Source of the DNA: Yponomeuta sedellus
Taxonomy: Eukaryota > Arthropoda > Insecta > Lepidoptera > Yponomeutidae
Direction: 5' to 3'
Length of the DNA stretch: 64,000 nt
Assembly: GCA_934045075.1 (NCBI GenBank)
Contig: OW203746.1
Coordinates: 124,001-188,000, forward strand
Shown piece after piece: positions 1 to 10,882 of this stretch (the first letter of the stretch is position 1; each line of letters begins with the position of its first letter). The position numbers and the translations under genes are program-made. The notes under the pieces are model-generated. The model was not told where the DNA came from and did not search any database. It was given only the letters and a program-made list of their open reading frames with translations.

Positions 1-5
1 GGCAG

Positions 6-236
6 GGCGCTGAAGCAGCACCACATTCGCAAGCACCCGGTGGCGAGACTGACGCGGCCGCGCTGCGCGCTCTGTGCGTACAGCGCGCGCTCGGCCGGCT
101 GCCTGGTGCAGCACGTGCGCCGCAAGCACAAGCCGCAGCGGCACCTCTGCGCCAGCTGCGGGAAGACCTTCGCCTCCAGCGACAAGCTCAAGCACCACCT
201 GCTTCTGCACTCCGGGGAGAAGCCCTTCAAGTGCCA
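6..236 (+). CDS. Gene 1, penultimate exon (C2H2 zinc fingers), 5' part outside window
   Basis: Internal exon of a zinc-finger gene that starts left of the window. The acceptor is GGCAG at 1-5 and the donor GTGAGT starts at 237. Entry and exit phases (2 and 2) equal those of gene 2 exon 6. It completes one finger (histidines in QHHIRKH), then encodes fingers CALC...HVRRKH and CASCGKTF...HLLLH, followed by the linker SGEKPFKC. The last codon is split and is completed by exon 7432-7690. From base 54 to 242 it is identical to gene 2 at 38874-39062, while the first 48 coding bases differ at many sites. C2H2 proteins of this family normally bind DNA in the nucleus; the target here is unknown. Confidence 0.85.
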
Positions 237-479
237 GTGAGTAGCGATGCGCGACTGTGAATCCAATTACTAGTATGGCCGACTATTCCGACTAATCTCT
301 TACTAACGTTTGTACGGGAAACGACTAGTGAGGCGCTCTGTTAAGGCAAAAAATTGGTACCTTCCTAATTTATAACATGATATTTTGAACGTTCAAAGTG
401 TGACGTGAAAAAGATTTGACGTAAACTAAACTAAATGCTATGTTGGGCATAAACAAAGTTCACAAAGAAAAGAAAAGTA

Positions 480-635
480 CATAATAAACCAACTAACCCA
501 TTCTACCAGTTGAGTGATGTTGATTTTTACTTATTTTAAGCTACTACAGCTGTCAAATGCATATATGTTGACACTTTGGAGTTGTCTGAATGCAACTCGA
601 TAGAGTGGAATGTTACGTAATAGTAGGCCTGACCT
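480..635 (+). repeat. Dispersed repeat X, copy 1
   Basis: Shares a block of about 130 bp with 28315-28460. Common landmarks are GTTGATTTTTACTT, AAGCTACT, GCTGTCAAATGCATA, then CTCGATAGAGTGGAATG and TACGTAATAG. No ends or coding content are recognised, so the class is unknown. Confidence 0.6.
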
Positions 636-1749
636 CGTATCTTCACTCTGTGTAATTTTTTCAGAGTGTTTTTTTAATATCTATGTTAATTGATTTAACT
701 GAAATGTTCGAATTCGACTTCTACTCGTATATTAGTTTAAAACCTTACTCATAATCGAGTGGATTAATTTATATTTGCGGGCCAACTGTCAGTAACTGGT
801 AAAGTGTGACTTGTAATAAACCTTAAAAAAAAATTTAATGAGTCGCGACGGAGTGCCAGTTGGTTGGTTGGTTTGTTTGGTTTGTTGGTTCCGGTTCCAT
901 CGATTCCGTTCAACTTCATTCCGCGTTTCACGTTGCTCTCAGTTTGACTTGCTCTTGTATTTCTTTGACTTGCAGCATTACGGGTTCTGCGACTTAAGTT
1001 TGTACGTCTAATTGCCGGCATTTTTAGTAACAAAAATTCAACTGAAAATTTAAAAAAATATAGTACCTATTCTTTTCGAAAAGTATCAAAATGGTCTATC
1101 ATAAATTTATAACTTTCCAACACTATATTAATTTGACTAACCTTGTTGAACAAACACACAGTACCTACAAATTATCCTGTAGAAAACAATGTGAAAAGTA
1201 CACTAAGAAATGGTAAATAACAAACACAACAAAAAAAAAATTTTTTTACATAAGAACCTTCTCCTAATAATAACATGCAACAAAAAAAGAATTAGTGAAA
1301 TCGGTCCAGCCATTCACGCGTGATGCCGTGACCAAGTTTTTGTTTGTTTTCTTTGTCTGGCAATTTCTTGTGCTCGCTTTTTTGCTCATGCGAGTAAGGT
1401 TGTAAAGGTTGAAATGTTTAAATCTAATAAAAACTATTAAAAAAATAATCACTGAAGTTACACTTTTGTTCCTTGGTCTTAGGTTTTTTTGCCATGCAAA
1501 ATTCAAGTGGTTTTGTCCTTGGCGCTTGTCATCAATTTCTATTCATTGACAGATTAAAAAAGAGCCAAAACTGTTTGGAACATTAGTCGTCATTGCATAT
1601 TATTATTGTCCCAAGAAAATGCAAAAAAAATACTTGTTTTTTGATTTGTAATTTATGAGTCTAATGACTTAAATATAAAGAGCTAAATCGTAGCACAAAG
1701 TCTAACAACCTTATGGTCCTGAAAGGGTTAGTTAAACATCTTATATTTA

Positions 1750-1938
1750 TCTATAATGTAAAAATGAAGTGCTGAATGTGTTGGTAAGCGTAAATCTCGA
1801 GAGTAGCTGAACCGATTTCGCTAATAAATTTCTTAGATTATTCCTTGGAGTACTAGGTTGGTTCCTACGGAGAGAAAAAATAAAAAAAATATTTAAGAAT
1901 CGACTGTTAGGCGGTACGAAGTTCGCTGGGTCAGCTAG
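1750..1938 (+). mobile_element. Helitron-like non-autonomous element, copy 1
   Basis: Starts TCTATAATGTAAAAATGAAG and ends GGGTCAGCTAG before a T, with the body motifs GCTGAATGTGTTGGTAAGCG and GCTGAACCGATTTCGCTAA. This matches the TC...CTAG(T) structure of short Helitron-like elements common in moths and butterflies (family recalled, not searched). Related copies lie at 37674-37863 and 52276-52437. It is non-coding and about 190 bp long. Confidence 0.7.
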
Positions 1939-3099
1939 TAGTGAATAAATTTTTATCGATAGTGCGCGGTGCTCGGTGTTGGGTATAGGACCCACCTAAA
2001 TACTAATACTTAAAAACTAATGAGAAAACAAGGCACTTACAAAGTCTGTCTTCGTCGACGCGTCTCGACTTGGCAGCCGGCGCCGATCGGTATGGGTGCA
2101 ATGCAAGGTTTGTCTGTGATCCCTATACTTCCCCGTCTATCCCAAGAGCTCTTTCCCCAGAAAGCTACCTACAAAGCACCTTCACGGCACCACGCTTTCA
2201 CAGCGTAAGATGTCTACTAATTTGGGCGATCCGTCGTCCGACAACACAACACTGTCAACACTGGGATCCGTCCCTGAACTTATCTTGCACTACACGCGAA
2301 GATATAAGCCCGGCAATCTAATTGCCACACAATTTTGGGAAATCACACGTCTAACAAGCAAGAAATAAAAGGGCAATTTTCAGCTTTTCTGACAGATGTC
2401 AAGTAGTTCCCCCCGTCATAGGTGCGTTCAAAAATCAAACTTATATTCTAAGCACTCGGCACTCTGGTATTATTTTTCCTTTATCATCACATCTATTAAG
2501 GGGCACGTTAGAGGCACCTGTGTCAAAGGATGAAATGTAGCAAATAATGTATTAATACTATGTTTGAAAACCATAATCCGAAAACAGCAGGCAATCTTGA
2601 GATATTCATATTTTTATGCTATTCTCCATACTAAAGAAATGTATTTTAATTATTTACTCATAAATGATGGGTCATATAAAAAAAACTCAGTTTATATTTT
2701 GTACCTCTTTCATTAAAGGAGGCATCGGTAGTTTGTTTTTTCAATAAACGCATTATGTTTTTTAAGGATCCTATGTCCCAGATCTTTCTTGCACGGGGTC
2801 GACGACCGCTGTGCGGGCGGCGCGGCTCGTGTTAATGTGACGGTGTGCGTAGAGTTGGGTCGCGGGAATATACCCGAAAGGTATATTCCCAGGTAAATAC
2901 CCAAAACGGGTAAATACCCGGGTAAATACCCGAAATGGGTATTTATGTGGGTAAATACGTTTATTGGTGTTTTCGTTCGCTAAAATAGATTGCATTACCG
3001 TTAAATCCATTTTTACTCACGAGCCTTAGGACTATATTCAATATCTTTCATTCTTTTTTGACGAAAGACCGAAATAAGTATATCTCAAGAAAATAACTT

Positions 3100-3215
3100 T
3101 TTTGTGATGGACTTATTTCATGAATTATTGAGAGATTGTTAAAGATTCTTACTTAGTAATTATCCGCCCGAGAGTAAATAACCATAAATACCAGTTTCTA
3201 CTGAGTATTTAACGA
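3100..3215 (+). repeat. Internal repeat of the hAT-like foldback
   Basis: The block with GTGATGGACTTATTTCATGA and CGCCCGAGAGTAAATAACCA occurs at 3100-3215, in direct orientation at 5258-5372, and inverted at 7060-7180. The central third copy shows internal rearrangement of the element. Confidence 0.7.
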
Positions 3216-4108
3216 AAACTGACAGTAAATATTTTTAATTGGTTTTTTAGAGTAAAATCTTTTAGTTAGGGTCTTATTTGATCGGTATTGATGAGATCTT
3301 TGTTTAAACTTGGGGAGCATGGTCTGATGATAGCGCTGGAAGGTGTGTATGGGATCTCCCCAACGGATAGCAGTAGACCATTTGTAATAATAAAATGTAA
3401 TAAACGAGCATAAATCCGTATAAAAACAGTTTTAATTAGACCATTTGAGTTTGTACTTATTCGGTTAGTATTTATGAGATCTTTGTTGAAACTTGGTGAC
3501 AAATTCTTAGATGGCACAGCAAAGTACCCAAATTCTAGTGCCATCATCAGACCCTTCAGACACTAGATCTTCACAACGGATAGTAGGAAACTATTCAAGT
3601 TTCACCACATTTAATCTGTATTATTGAGATCTTTAGCAGAACTTTCTGATAAGATCTGATTACGGCAAAGTAAGGTGATTAGTTAGATCTCCTCAACGGA
3701 GAACCTAGAATGATTCATATTCATTTATTTTATGATATTCATTTATTTGATTTCAATAAAATCAATTAACAAAAAACATAATATACCGTAACATATTCAC
3801 ACACCCGTATCGCGTACGCAGAGATCAGCGTTTGCCACTTGCCATGATCCTGACAGATCTTTTTCGCTTTATCAACATTTGTTACTCAAAATCAAATTAT
3901 TGAAATATTTTTGCAGTATTTCAAAAGTTAGTCTCAAATAATGGAGTCCTAGTAAAGAATAAATGTTGAATTATATTTCAATTGGGTCAGAAAAAAATGT
4001 TATATTATTGTATTATCATTTGATTTCACTATAAACATGGCAACATTGACAAAAGATAAATAACAAAATTTCTGTTTGCTCAAATAAGTCATTAACTTAT
4101 GATTTATG

Positions 4109-4452
4109 AACCTATTTAGAGGCTAAAAATTCTACCCATGCCGGGATTCAAACCCGCGACTTCTGGCTATTCGTGCCAGCGCTTTTTCCAACTGAGCTAA
4201 TGGGCGACTCACCGGCATCAGTGAAATTTAGAACCTCTTTACACTATTCTCTGTATTACGCACAGGCAGCGACATCTGGCTGAAGTAATTTGCATCACTT
4301 GCAGCCCCGAGTACCTACCTACTTCGCAGTTTGGTGAGTCACCCATTAGCTCAGTTGGAAAGAGCGCTGGCACGGATAGCCAGAAGTCACGGGTTCGAAT
4401 CCCGGCATGGGTGGAATTTTTAGCCTCTAAATAGGTTTTTAAAATTGTCAAG
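4109..4452 (+). repeat. tRNA-like inverted-dimer element, unit 1
   Basis: Two tRNA-like sequences face each other: 4134-4205 on the minus strand and 4341-4412 on the plus strand. Each has an A box (TAGCTCAGTTG) and a B box (GGTTCGAATCC), a D arm GCTC/GAGC, an anticodon stem CTGGC/GCCAG and an acceptor-like ACCCAT/ATGGGT. Outer ends are AACCTATTTAGAGGCTAAAA and its complement. It is not called as a tRNA gene, because the anticodon loop (ACGGATA) lacks U33 and copies are variable. Confidence 0.8.
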
Positions 4453-4603
4453 AAATAGTATATTTCATTACAAGTGCGGAAAGGCTGTCATTGCAAAGAA
4501 TTCCGACAAATGTCTACCCGAGCCGAGGCGTAGCCGAAGGCGAGGGTTGACAGTCGGAACAAGTTGCAATGACGGTTCCGCACGTGTAGTGAACGACTAT
4601 TTT

Positions 4604-5255
4604 TAATACAGTTGCGAAAAAATGAAGGAATCTAATAAAATAATAAAATTATTTGGAAAATGGCGCCAACCGTAAAAGAATATAAGCAGAGATTTTTTTT
4701 TTCACCCATTCTGGTAGGCAAAGGGAACTATGCCCATACAGCCAAGTCTTCAGTATATTTTTTTTATTGATATGAAATGAAAATGAAATTTAATGAGATG
4801 AAATGAAAAAAAAAACCTATTAATAAAGTAATGAAACAAATTAGTAGCTTCTTTTTAGAAATAGACGTATTTGCATGAATCATTTTTTTTTTCAAATCAT
4901 AAATGTGAATCATAATCATAACAATGGGCGTTGTTCCTCACAGATAAATTCTGTAGCAATAACTGTCAAATTCGGTCTATTATCTGTGGTTTCCTTATAA
5001 ACCATAGAGCAGTGCACGGAGTTTCACTGTGGTTCAAACTATATTTGACATAAGGAAAAATACCCATTCTATGATTTTTTTTAGTAAAAACTTCATGGTT
5101 GGTTTTTTTTTTTAATTAATAGACATTATTTTGACAGTTGGGAAAGAGAACGCACTAGTGCGGGAAAGGCAAAAAAAGCACGAGTGTGTAATAGCCCACA
5201 TCCTGCACGCTATATGTCCCTGCAATACGCCACTTTTTGAGCAACTGTATTAAAA
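4604..5255. repeat. MITE with TAATACAGTTGC ends, copy 1
   Basis: Ends TTAATACAGTTGCGAAAA and TTTGAGCAACTGTATTAA are inverted repeats. Internal landmarks are ATGGCGCCAACC, TATAAGCAGAGATTTTTTTT, GGGAACTATGCCCATACAGC and a CATCCTGCACGC stretch. It is shared with the inverted copy at 18900-19365. Upstream (4465-4600) an imperfect palindrome GCGGAAAGGCTGTCATTGCA...TGCAATGACGGTTCCGCA travels with it in both places. Non-coding. Confidence 0.7.
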
Positions 5256-5580
5256 ATAACTTTTTGTGATGGACTTATTTCATGAATCATTGAGAGATTC
5301 TTAAAGATTCTTACTTAGTAATTATTCGCCCGAGAGTAAATAACCATAAATACCAGTTTCTACTGAATAATTGTTCAATATCATTATCGTTTAATGTTTC
5401 CATATAATGAGCTTCAATGTTGTAAAATACAACGGGGAGCTTGCATAAAAAAAATCATTTAAGAGTGGCATTAGGTACAAATTATTTTAAAGCAGTAAAT
5501 ATAATACTTCAATCAAAAATTAATAATTTCAAATAATTTCTTGTATATTGAACCATAAGGTAATGATTATATATTTTTTA

Positions 5581-5968
5581 TTTTTAGTACACTAACCCGT
5601 GCTAAGGTCAATTTTGAAAACCTATTTAGAGGCTAAGAATTCCACCCATGCGGGGATTCGAACCCGCGACCTCTGGCTATCCGTGCTAGCGCTCTTTCCA
5701 ACTGAGCTAATGGGCGACTCACCGGCATCAGTGAAATTTCGAACCTCTTTACACTAGGCAGCGACATCTGGCTGAAGTAATTTGCATCACTTGCAGCCCC
5801 GGGTAGTACCTACTTTGCAGTTAGGTGAGTCGCCCATTAGCTCAGTTGCAAAGAGCGCTGGCACGGATAGCCAGAAGTCACGGGTTCGTTTTTAGCCTCT
5901 AAATAGGTTTTTAAAATTGTCCTTAGCATGGGTTAGTGCATTAAAAGTAAAAATAGTATAATCATGTG
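5581..5968 (-). repeat. tRNA-like inverted-dimer element, unit 2
   Basis: tRNA-like arms at 5644-5714 (-) and 5833-5888 (+). The plus arm is truncated inside the B box (GGGTTCGTTTTTAG). Both outer sides show the A/T-rich tail block with CACTAACCCGTGCTAAGG (left) and its complement TTAGCATGGGTTAGTGCATT (right). Confidence 0.75.
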
Positions 5969-5989
5969 GGAACAGCGATATCATTTCGA

Positions 5990-6225
5990 TGTAAAACCTA
6001 ATTGCAAAGTAGGTACTCAGGGCTGCAAGTGGTGCAAATTACTTCAGCCAGATGTCGCTCCCTCTACGTAATACAGAGAACAGTGTAAAGAGGTTCGAAA
6101 TTTCACTGATGCCGGTGAGTCGCCCATTAGCTCAGTTGGAAAGAGCGCTGGCACGGATAGCCAGAAGTCGCGGGTTTGAATCCCGGCATGTGTAGAATTT
6201 TTAGCCTCTAAATAGGTTCATAAAT
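5990..6225 (+). repeat. tRNA-like element, unit 3 (single arm)
   Basis: tRNA-like arm at 6123-6192 (+) with A and B boxes, preceded by the internal spacer found in unit 1 (GCCAGATGTCGC, GAGGTTCGAAATTTCACTGA). It is part of the right arm of the hAT-like foldback, the mirror image of the left tRNA-like arm of unit 1. Confidence 0.75.
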
Positions 6226-7431
6226 CATAAGTTAATGACTTATTTGAGCAAACAGAAATTTTGTTATTTATCCTTTGTCAATGTTGCCATGTTTATAGTG
6301 AAATCAAATGATAATACAATAATGTAAAAAAAAATTCTGACCCAATCGAAATATAATTCAATATTTATTCTTTACTAGGACTCCATTATTTGAGACTAAC
6401 TTTTGAAATACTGCAAAAATATTTCAATAATTTGATTTTGAGTAACAAATGTTGATAAAGCGAAAAAGATCTGTCAGGATCATGGCAAGTGGCAAACGCT
6501 GATCTCTGCGTACGCGATACGGGTGTGTGAATATGTTACGGTATGTTATGTTTTTTGTTAATTTGATTTTATTGAAATCAAATAAATGATAAAATAAATG
6601 AATATGAATCTTTCTAGGTTCTCCGTTGAGAAGATCCTGTAACCACGTTCTTTTTCCCAGATCTAACTAACTAATCACCTTACTTTGCCGTAATCAGATC
6701 TTATCAGAAAGTTCTGCTAAAGATCTCAACAATACAGATTAAATAGGAATATTTTCCTATTATCCGTTGTGAAGATCTAGTGTCTGAAGGTTCTGATGAT
6801 GGCACTAGAATTTGGGTACTTTGCTGTGCCATCTAAGAATTTGTCACCAAGTTTTAACAAAGATCTCATAAATACTAACCGAATAAGTACAAACTCAAAT
6901 GGTCTACTGCTATCCGTTGAGGAGATCCCATACACACCTTCCAGCGCTATCATCAGACCACGCTCCCCAAGTTTAAACAAAGATCTCATCAATACCGATC
7001 AAATAAGACCCTAACTAAAAGATTTTACTCTAAAAAACCAATTAAAAATATTTACTGTCAGTTTTCGTTAAATACTCAGTAGAAACTGGTATTTATGGTT
7101 ATTTACTCTCGGGCGGATAATAACTAAGTAAGAATCTTTAACAATCTCTCAATAATTAATGAAATAAGTCCATCACAAAAAAGTTATTTTCTTGAGATAT
7201 ACTTATTTCGGTCTTTCGTCAAAAAAGAATGAAAGATATTGAATATAGTCCTGAGGCTCGCGAGTAAAAATGGATTTAACGGTAATGCAATCTATTTTAG
7301 CGAACGAAAACACCAATAAACGTATTTACCCTCATAAATACCCGTCGGGTAGATTCAATGGGAATATTCCCGCGAATCTACCCATTTCGGGTAAATACCC
7401 GGGTAGAATCACAACTCTAGGTGTGCGGCAG

Positions 7432-7690
7432 GTACTGCGCGCGCGGGTTCGCGGCGCCGGGCACGCGGCGCGACCACGAGCGCACGCACACGGGCGAGAA
7501 GCCGCACGTGTGCGCGCAGTGCGGCCGCGGCTTCGCGCAGCGCTCGGCGCTGCTGACGCACGTGCGCGCGCTGCACGCGCGCGCGTGCGCGCACTCTTGC
7601 ACGGTGTGCGGCCGCACCTTCGCCACCGAGAGGTTACTCAAGACTCATCACAGGAGACCCTGTAAACGCAAGGACGGCGATTCTAGTTAA
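7432..7690 (+). CDS. Gene 1, terminal exon (last three zinc fingers)
   Basis: Begins after GCGGCAG (acceptor AG at 7430-7431) in phase 2 and ends at TAA 7688-7690. It encodes the end of finger 7 (YCARGF...HERTH), the linker TGEKP, finger 8 (CAQCGRGF...HVRALH) and finger 9 (CTVCGRTF...THHRRPC), which ends in cysteine rather than histidine, as in both paralogs. Bases 7425-7552 are identical to gene 2 39747-39874; beyond that the two diverge, and gene 1 lacks the long proline/arginine tail of gene 2. A 4.6-kb hAT-like element ends 12 bp before the exon, so the intron is about 7.2 kb and its polypyrimidine tract is displaced. It may be spliced poorly. An ATTAAA near 7823 is a possible poly(A) signal. 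Confidence 0.8.
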
Positions 7691-7948
7691 CGGCGGCAGT
7701 TGTTAACGGACGTTCCGATAACAACGATGCGTATTACTCGGTGCATCCACTTCATGTATAGGTTGCGTCGTCGGTTGGTGCGTGTGTGAATGCGCGCGGA
7801 TGAGTTAAATTTTATATTATCATTAAATGTCCTTTTTAAAATGAATTTACTGCGCAAGCCTTTTTTTTCTTCGATATAATGTATTTTTGGTATTAATTTG
7901 GTTAACGTTTTCCCCTACGTCATAATAATGTTCATCTTGAGTCAAATC
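7691..7948. other. Gene 1 3' flank
   Basis: AT-rich sequence following the stop codon. It holds a possible poly(A) signal ATTAAA near 7823 and no other recognisable feature. Confidence 0.4.
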
Positions 7949-9950
7949 CACCAACTTAGTCAGTAAATTCACATTTGTGATGTGACCAGTTTATAACAGA
8001 AAAATAATAGGGATGTACCCAATCGACATAAAATATTCACTTAGCTGAATCTTTTTTTCTTATATAGATTTATCCCACAACTCATGAAAGCTCTGTAAGA
8101 CATGATGCATACAAACTTTTTTAGTGATTTATGTAACTTTGAACACTTTTATTTCATTTCTTTACTAGACAACGTGGTGATTGCCAAGTTTTATATCATA
8201 TTCTTGGTTGTTGGCAACACCCATCTTTCACGTCAATTCCAATTTGGCCTAAAATGGTGTGTGTCGGTTGTGTGTGCCTCAGTTCCGTTTCTACTACAGT
8301 TTTATGGTTTTTGGTGTTCTTTGACGACTGGCTTCTCACTTGGACATCGATTAGATTGCATAGCGAATGACTTTGACATTTCATCTGGACTACCGTTGGA
8401 TTGAACTGCGATTTACCTCGGTTTGTCTTCTGGACATCTGTGTGGATTGTATTACTCTCTTACGTCTCCTGGATATCTACTTGGAGTCAATTATGGATCC
8501 TCAACCATCTACTTCAAAACATTAAAGCCTTTCCCTGAGGAAAAAAAGGAGGCGCCAATCACTTAGTGTGTCGGAAAAGACATGATATGTTTTAGAAAAG
8601 AAAGCTCTGAATCACTTTATAATACGCCGAGCAGAGAGGATTGTGTTTCAACGACTGCTGAGATATTGGGCATATCCAAACGGTCTGTTTATCGTGTTAT
8701 TTACAAAATAAAACTGATTATGAAAAATATGCGGTGGAAGAATTAGCCGCTCAGTATGGTGTCACCATTCTGCTATTGCTTCCCTACCATTGCTAATTGA
8801 GTCAAGGGTCATGTCGGAAGTACCAATAAAAGCTATGAAATCAAAAAACTATTTGAAGATGGCTTAAATTTGGTGACACCTCAACGCTGGGCGGATTGTA
8901 TAGATCACACGAAAAAAGTTAAAGATAAAACGATGAAATTAGATCACTTTATTGACCATGTCGTAGATACATATATAATTCATCCACTTTTAGTGATAAG
9001 GCCGCCGTCTGTACTCTTAAGTTAAGAAATATCTGTAATTTCCATTTTTATGTACAATAAAGTGTTCTCTATCTATCATGCAACCGATTCAGATACTACG
9101 TTAATATCGTCCGTTTCCGAATAAAAGAACCTAAAACTGCATAGGTATTTTACTATAAATTCAATTTTATTTTTATATAGGTGAAGAAACTGAATTCTCA
9201 TTTTTATATTATTAATATTCATGATATTTATATAATATGTCTATTATCATATTACGGAAACAAAACTGTAATGCGTTGCTCTGAAAAGAGAAATATTCTT
9301 TTATTTCCCAAAAGTAATACAAGAATTCTAAAAATAATTACACAGAACTAAACTTAATAACTTACCTGAAAAGAGAAACAACATTTTCAGCTAATATTTC
9401 GTCAATTAAATCACTATTTCTTCACTTTTAAAATAACATATTTTCGCAATCTGCTTTTGTATTTTCAATGTCAATAAATCAAGACATTGACAAACATGAC
9501 ACCCATAGATAATAAAAGTATTTTAAATAAAGTACTAACCTCTTTATTTATATTATTAATATTCTATTAAACGAATCACTTAATATCTGGTATTGGGTTT
9601 TCAGGCTTGCCAATCATCAGCTTTAAATTCGGACTAAGCTGAATAAAGAAAAAAAAATTGGAATACGACATGAGAATATTTTAAATTATTCAGGTTGCAT
9701 CTTGTTAAAATTATCTCATAAATAATACTTCCGTGATTTGTCACCAACAACAGTACTAAGAAAATAATTGATTATGTCGTTAAATCAATCGACTAAAGAA
9801 CATCACTATTTTAGCTGGCAACTCTTTTTCACTAACATGATAGTTGTTCTATGGTGGTTCTATGTGTCAATCACAGGTGTCAATTTCACAAATTAATTAG
9901 TCAATTCACATAGTTGAGTCAGTCAAGTCAATTTACTGACTAAGTTGGTG
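7949..9950 (+). mobile_element. TIR transposon with decayed transposase, family unassigned
   Basis: The terminal inverted repeats share at least 21 bp (CACCAACTTAGTCAGTAAAT at 7949; complement ending 9950). The internal region carries a decayed transposase (8494-8990). Immediate flanks do not show a clear duplication. The rest is AT-rich and non-coding. Confidence 0.65.
8494..8990 (+). pseudogene. Relic transposase in the 7949-9950 element
   Basis: An ATG at 8494 begins MDPQPSTSK and is soon stopped. Across frames, pieces are recognisable: KKRRRQSLSVSEKT, a helix-turn-helix-like TAEILGISKRSVYRVI near 8660-8700, and a late segment VTPQRWADCIDHTKKV near 8875-8925 followed by DHFIDHVVDTYIIH. 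These resemble ends of uncharacterised insect DDE transposon proteins. Several stops and frame changes make it non-functional. The superfamily cannot be named from sight. Confidence 0.55.
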
Positions 9951-10291
9951 TACTGAACCGTAGTGAATGATTCATCAAAACTCTTAGTTAAAAAATGCTA
10001 TTTAAATTTTATTTTATTTATAGCATTGCACAACAGATAAGTAACATTACATGTAATAATATCATGATGAAAGCTTATAATTACATATCTTTTAACGTGT
10101 GATGACAGCATGTTAGAATATGGACGAGAGCCAAAACCACAGAACATAAAAAAAGAGTAGAAGTCGTAAGTGGGCGGTGCCCGCGTGCCTCACATTAGCA
10201 ATGTATTGCCTATGCGTAGTCGGTGACAGTTTTGTTGACTTCAGTTGCCGTGCGCTTCTAGTAAAGAAAAAATGGTGAAAACTTGATTAAA

Positions 10292-10371
10292 ATGCCTTGT
10301 TATGCTGTGTTAGAGAGCAAAAATAAAAGTTGGGGACCAAAATATACCGATCATGCCGTAACATTTCATCT
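10292..10371 (+). pseudogene. THAP domain, first exon (element A)
   Basis: ATG at 10292 starts MPCYAVLESKNKSWGPKYTD and runs to TFH, where the THAP C-x-n...FH pattern ends, followed by donor GTAAGA (phase 2). Copies occur at 12488 (split by the DIRS-like element), near 42170 (ATG mutated to CTG) and at 55025 (stop codons). The second exon is at 11428. Confidence 0.65.
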
Positions 10372-10671
10372 GTAAGATGTATTTCATTATATTTTTAATT
10401 AAATTTGTAATGACATGAACACGGAAACCAATCCGAAAATGAGAAAGTGAAACCACCTTTATTTACTGGTTAATAAAGTTAAATTTTCATCGAAGAAAGT
10501 GTACATTCTCTAGAAGTTTCTGTCAAAATTTGAATTCTACTCAATTACGGATGGGGGCACACATGATAAAAATCTATCGATAATTACTGTCTATGACATA
10601 GTAGTCATACATACTTAACGGTACTTAGGTATTGTAAATTCCAATTCGTCTAAGTAGGTAATAGTAAATTA

Positions 10672-10882
10672 CACAACTAGGGTGGTAATACAAAGAAAGG
10701 CCGAGATCGCAGAAGTTTGCGGCCCGAGCTGTAAGCGAGGGACGTAAATATGCGATCGAGAGGTTTCTTTATTACCTCCCGTGTTGTGTTCATCTTTTTA
10801 TGTCCACACTTGGCCAGAAAGCGGCTTGTTCCGTACGCGCAGCGTGCGGAAAAAGCCACTTTATTGCCAGGTGTGGCATAAA
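10672..10882 (-). repeat. MITE Y, copy 1
   Basis: A block of about 215 bp: TATGCCACACCTGGCAATAA, then GAAAAAGCCGCTTTCTGGCC, GTAGACATAAAAAGATG, GGGAGGTAATAAAGAAAGC, GCTCGGGCCGCAAACTTCTG, TTGTATTACCACCCTAGTTG. It is present in reverse orientation here and forward at 18674-18890 and 57899-58115. No coding potential. Confidence 0.7.

Larger units (their letters stand above)
2850..7419. mobile_element. hAT-like foldback element in gene 1 last intron
   Basis: Flanked by an exact 8-bp duplication GGTGTGCG (2842-2849 and 7420-7427). Ends are TAGAGTTG / CAACTCTA, fitting the hAT pattern YAGRGNTG. Arms of roughly 1.4 kb (2850 to about 4320, and about 6000 to 7419) are inverted copies of each other. 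Subterminal GGGTAAATACCCG-like palindromes repeat near both ends. No transposase is visible, so it is non-autonomous. The left arm carries an extra insert of about 65 bp near 3370-3440, flanked by a repeated TAGACCATTT. The centre holds tRNA-like foldback units and another MITE. It inserted 4 bp before the acceptor AG of gene 1's last exon. Confidence 0.85.
237..7431 (+). other. Gene 1 last intron (about 7.2 kb), mostly transposon
   Basis: The donor GTGAGT at 237 and acceptor CAG ending 7431 have matching phases. Bases 243-480 and 640-1750 are AT-rich and carry no gene or element that I recognise. 1750-1938 is a Helitron-like repeat. 1940-2840 has nothing recognisable apart from short spurious ORFs. 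2850-7419 is a hAT-like foldback. Confidence 0.7.

Noticed and set aside
4341..4412. Genuine tRNA gene
   Set aside because: The cloverleaf is plausible, but the anticodon loop lacks U33, copies vary and lose parts, and every instance lies in a repeat with an inverted partner.
8102..8404. 100-codon open frame with a hydrophobic stretch
   Set aside because: Lies inside the TIR transposon 7949-9950, in an AT-rich region, with no recognisable domain.
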